From: Lojkania enalia
Lineage: Eukaryota > Ascomycota > Dothideomycetes > Pleosporales
NCBI GenBank assembly: GCA_010094045.1
Contig: ML986651.1
Span: 115,300 to 179,299 of the forward strand
DNA length: 64,000 nucleotides
Reading direction: 5' to 3'
In this document: positions 59,838 through 64,000 of the stretch, piece by piece
Numbering within the stretch: position 1 is the stretch's first letter
Layout of the letters: each line of letters begins with the position of its first letter
Notes under the pieces: model-generated
What the model was told of the DNA's origin: nothing
The model's database searches: none
The model's input: the letters and a program-made list of their open reading frames with translations, nothing else
Program-made: the position numbers and the translations under genes

Positions 59838-61703
59838 TATAGTATAAACGAGCTAATTACCCAAGCGAGCTAATTATAATATTAAAACTCTACTAAAATC
59901 GCGATAATTATACTTTATAGTATTATACTATAACTAACAACTATAGAATTGATTTAGAAAGAAGCTAAAATATAGCTTATACTCTAAGCTCTTTAATAAG
60001 ATATAATACTAATTATACGTTACGTTATATTAATCTATAATATCTCCTAAAGTATACTTAGTATATAAAGATAAGAAATAGCTCTATAATATAATTGCCG
60101 GCCTAATTTAATAAAGTTTAGTAAGATTAAGGAGTAGGTAATTATTTAGCATATACTAGATCTAGATATAAGAGGATTTCTACTACAGCTTACTACTATT
60201 TAAAATATAGCTAATTTACTACTAGCTGCGTACTCTACTAGCTAGGTTAGAAAGAACTAGATAGAGAACTTTATTAAATATATGCTTAAGCTTAAGGTTA
60301 AATTTAATTAAAAGTATAACTATTTAAGAGCTAAATATAAGAATTCTAAAGTTATAGAAGGCTAGTTCTATCTTATATAGAATATAAAGGCTAAGTATAA
60401 TATTATTAACGAAGATATATATAATTTTAATAAATTAGGTTTTATAATAGGCGTAATATTAATAGAAGTAGTAGTTACTAGCTCTAAGAGACGGAATTAA
60501 CTAAAGTAGCTCTAGCTAGATAATTATAAGTAGACTATAGTTATCTAGAGTATTAATATAATAGGATAGATAATACTACCTTTTATTATCTTTACAGGTA
60601 CTTACTACCTCTCTATATAATATAAAGAAGATAATATTCTACTAACCTGGGCTATATATGTTACTAATAATAGCTGGACGATAAATAATATTAGTATTAA
60701 GTAGTTAAAGTACTTTAATATATATATAAAGGATCGTACTATTAGTATATATTAATTACTAATTCTTAATAGCTATAAGAGCTATAACTTACTTAAATTT
60801 AGGTAGCTCTATAAGGAAAAGAATATTATTACTCTCTATATACCTCTATATTTATTATATCTACTATAGCTACTAGATATAGGTTATTTCTTACTTTTAA
60901 AGACTATATACGGGTGTTAAATCGAGCAGCTAATACGCGGTTATATTAACTATATTATAAAAATCGAGTTTTTACTCTACTTTAAAGCAGCTTTTAATAT
61001 AGTAATTACGAAGAGTAATATTCTAAATAGCTTTTAATGCGCTAGCCTAGTTCTATTTAATCTAAATATAGTACTATTAAAGCTTAAAATTTAACTATAT
61101 ATACTAATACCTCTTATAGTTAAAGATACTCCTTAGAAGTTAAAAATACTAAGTAATTCTATTAAATTTGGGTTTTAATCTATATACGTTCGATTAAGAG
61201 TTTAAAAGCACCTAGATAACTTATCTACTTTAATAGTAGAGGCGTTTAAATAGTTTATAAAAAGTACTATATATATAATATATAAAAATATACTATTATA
61301 TACTTAGGTTACTAAGCTTTAAATATCTAATAAAGCTACTATATAACGTTAATAGTATAAAAGAAAGTGTATATAGAAGAAAGGTAACCTAATAATTAAA
61401 GAAGGTACTTAATTAACTACTCTAAAAGAGTTTAGTACTTATACTAATAGAAAGAAGAGTAGGAAGAAGGCGCGTATTAATAGAGACTAGCTAACTTAAA
61501 AGCGTTATAAGTAGTATAGTAAGACTAGGTATAACTCGCGGACGTATAAAAATAATACTATAGATATAGAAGAAAAGGCTACTATACTATATAGTATAAT
61601 AGAATATAAGAAAGTATAATATTTTACGAAAAGTAGTTGCGATTTTAGTATAGTCTTAGTATTATAATTAGCTCGCTTAGGTAATCAGCTCGCTTATACT
61701 ATA
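59838..61703 (+). mobile_element. Fot1/pogo DNA transposon, RIP-inactivated
   Basis: Inverted ends of about 63 bp (AGTATAAACGAGCTAATTAC at 59841 and its complement ending at 61700) differ mostly by transitions; TA at each end fits the TA target of Tc1/mariner elements. Length about 1.86 kb is usual for Fot1. The plus strand between about 60.2 and 61.1 kb reads a pogo-type DDE transposase broken by stops: LKLKVKFN, DIYNFNKLGFIIGVI (first Asp position now Asn, 60413-60457), IPPFIIFTG-type text, LILNSYKSYN (second Asp position Asn, about 60757-60786) and LLDIGYFLLLK, where the third Asp survives (about 60871). No active product is possible. Confidence 0.88.
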
Positions 61704-62318
61704 TATTAGGATAAGATTATATATAAAGTTTTTTATAGAACGATTTCTTTATAATATATTCTATTATTAAGCCGGATATATTACTAAACTAGATACTTTT
61801 TCTTAGTACTATAAATACTACGTATAAAGTATAATATATTCTTAACTTAACCTTTTATTAATTTAGTAAGAAGGTAGAATTAAGTTTATATTTTAAGCCT
61901 ATATCTTAGACTAATTTAAAAGTATATAATATACTATAGCAGCTTTTAATATATAATATTAATATATTACTAATTAGCTCTATAGAATTATATTTCGACT
62001 TTAAACCTAACTAAACTACTAAAAACTTACTATAATTAAAGAGTAGATAATTATATAATATATCCTTAATTTTAATTCGCGAGGATTTACCCCCTAGCTA
62101 TATAAGATAGTAGATATAGTAGATAAACTATTAAATATATATAGTAGAATACTTATAGGAAAATACTAGTTTAAACGATTTATAATATATATAAATAAGT
62201 TTAAAATAGCTTTTAGTTAAGTAAAAGATTACTAGAAAATAAAATAGAAAAATCTAGAAGTTATTAATATATATATTAAGCTTATATAAAGTATAATTAA
62301 TAAATATAGTATATAACG

Positions 62319-63818
62319 TATTTTATAAGTAAGTTACCTACCTAAGTAAGTTACCTACTTTTGCTAAGAAGTTATATCCTACCTACTTATAATATAATAT
62401 AGTAACTACCTCAACTTTAATTAATCTATTAAAAAGGTTAGATATTACTAGCTATTTTAGCTATTAATTAAGATTAAATTTAGAGCGTATAAAGTACTAT
62501 AACTATCTATAGTATCCCCTAAATAATACTTAGAAATTAATACGCCGGTAAACCTTTATAATATAATTATAAGCCTAATTTAAAGAAGCTTATAAAGCTA
62601 GAAGAATCAACTATAATATAGTATATACTAGACCTATTATCTTATAGATACCCTCCTATAATTAATAGTATATAAGATATAGCTAACTATTTACTTAAAG
62701 CTTACTCTATAGACTAGATTAGTAAAAACTAGCTAATAAACTTTATTAATCGCATTTCTAAGCTTAAAATATACTTCTATCGAAAATACAACTATTAAAG
62801 AACTCTCTATAAGGATTCTAAAGTTATTAGTAGCTAGTTTAACCTTTAATATATAAGGTAGTATATAATAGATACTTATCGTCTACTAGTTATTAATAGC
62901 TATAAGAACTATAGATCTATTAAGTTTTAGCTACTCTATAAAGAGAAGAATATTATTCTATTATATATACCAGCATATTTATTATATCTACTATAGCCTC
63001 TAAATATAGGTTATTTCTTACTATTAAAGAAAGTATATAGGCGTAAGATTAATAAGCTTATATAAGCTAGTATCTACTATATTATAAAGCTTAACTTTCT
63101 ACCAACCTTTCGTATAGTATATTAGTACTCTATTATTAAGGCTAATATATATATAAGCTTTTAAGGTACTAGTTTAAAACTATATAATTCTAATATAATA
63201 CTATTAAAGCTTAATATTAAGCTTTATACTCTATTATTACTACTAGCAGCTAGTTGCTTCTAGGAGTTAAAAATACCAACTAACGTTATTAAACTAGAGT
63301 CTTAAATAATACTAATTTAAGACCGTATTACTAGATATTAGAATAGCTTACCTACTACAATTAATAATTCTCTTAATTCGCTTACTAAAGATATTATATA
63401 GATAGTTTATTTATGCGTACTATTTTAACATTAAGTTGGTCAGCTTTAGAAAGTAAATAAGACTCTATTACAGCGTAAAAAGCGATTAAAAAAGGTTCTA
63501 CAGAAGTAAGGTAGCTTTACTAAGGCTGAAGCTACTGAGATAGCTACTTAAAAGGAGGTAGATAAGCAGCTAGAGGATGAAATACGCGTAGGTAGGAAAT
63601 ATAGAAGAATAGGTATACTGTACTAGAAGTGCTGCAGCTACTGCAGCGAGTCTAGATATAATACTAGAACTTATATAGTAGTAGATAAATAGTATATCTA
63701 TCCCCTATTAAATTATTATAGTAATACCTATAGGCGTTATTATAATATACGCCTCTAAATATAGAGATAGCTAATAAGGTAGGTAACTTGCTTAGGTGAG
63801 CGACTCGCTTGTAAAATA
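62319..63818 (+). mobile_element. Second Fot1/pogo element, internally deleted and RIP-inactivated
   Basis: Ends TATTTTATAAGTAAG (62319) and the complement of TATTTTACAAGCGAG (to 63818) form inverted repeats. Plus-strand text matches the first element on both sides (INFINRISKLKIYFYRKYNYQ, then YRLLVINSYKNY and LNIGYFLLLKK) but jumps from the segment after KDSKVIS straight to the second catalytic block. About 0.4 kb, including the first catalytic block, is missing. The terminal repeats differ from those of the neighbour, so it is a separate family member. A Cys-containing tail (CCSYC) is seen near 63.63 kb. Confidence 0.82.
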
Positions 63819-63877
63819 TATTATCTATATAGCTAGGTATATAACTCTACTATTTATTATCTATAAAGGATATAATA

Positions 63878-64000
63878 TATAGTATAAGTAAGCTAATTAC
63901 CTAAGCGAGTTAATTATAATACTAAAACTATACTAAAATCGCGACTACTTTTCGTAAAATATTATACTTTCTTATATTCTATTATATTATATAATATAGT
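63878..64000 (-). mobile_element. End of a third Fot1/pogo element, inverted
   Basis: The last 120 bp are the reverse complement of the 3' end of the first Fot1 element (61.58-61.70 kb), including TTTACGAAAAGTAGT and the terminal AGTATAAG. The element therefore lies on the minus strand and continues beyond the window. Confidence 0.82.

Larger units (their letters stand above)
48806..64000. other. RIP-mutated AT-rich isochore
   Basis: From about 48.8 kb to the window end the sequence is dominated by TA, TTA, CTA and TAG words while CA and TG are almost absent, except in the two copies at 49.07-49.74 kb. This is the pattern left by RIP (C to T mainly at CpA). Recognisable inside are LTR-like copies, one Ty3/Gypsy element and three Fot1/pogo elements. 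No intact gene is present. Confidence 0.9.

Overview
The window looks like nuclear DNA of a filamentous ascomycete (Pezizomycotina). Genes carry short GT-AG introns of about 48-95 bp, promoters are pyrimidine-rich, and several families are typical of these fungi: Sec39, a Rua1 C-terminal-domain regulator, NmrA-like reductase and Fot1/pogo transposons. The last 15 kb is a very AT-rich block in which CA/TG dinucleotides have almost vanished, the signature of repeat-induced point mutation (RIP). A Dothideomycete affinity is possible but not proven.

Layout. 1-2018 (-): 5' part of a large unrecognised protein that runs off the left edge. 5745-7868 (+): ferric reductase in five exons. 11608-12449 (-): Nudix hydrolase in two exons. 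12704-12832 (+): interrupted tRNA-Arg(ACG)-like gene. About 15.6-18.6 kb (+): wreck of an ankyrin-repeat gene. 20164-20525 (-): nuclear gene for mitochondrial ATP synthase subunit 8, with a presequence and an intron. 21200-22216 (+): NmrA/isoflavone-reductase-like protein. 25319-27523 (-): Rua1-domain regulator hiding an in-frame intron. 31340-33044 (-): single-pass membrane protein. 34602-35704 (-): epimerase/ketoreductase with a one-base frameshift at its YxxxK site. 36265-38111 (-): MFS anion:cation symporter. 39284-39757 (+): secreted phospholipase A2. 40124-43017 (+): Sec39 ER-Golgi trafficking protein. 43428-43876 (+): small secreted four-cysteine protein. 44655-46647 (-): coiled-coil membrane protein.

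From about 48.8 kb the sequence becomes a transposon graveyard. It holds two little-mutated LTR-like copies (49.07-49.74 kb), an unclassified AT-rich stretch, a complete RIP-killed Ty3/Gypsy element with equal 303-bp LTRs and a target duplication (53437-59475, - strand), two Fot1/pogo elements (59.84-61.70 and 62.32-63.82 kb) and the end of a third in inverted orientation.

The genes are independent housekeeping, transport and secreted functions rather than one cluster. The most interesting item is the nuclear atp8: this subunit is normally encoded in fungal mitochondrial DNA, and here it is a nuclear gene with a targeting leader, a spliceosomal intron and GC-rich codons. Exon boundaries are inferred from GT-AG sites, frame and family conservation, without transcript data.
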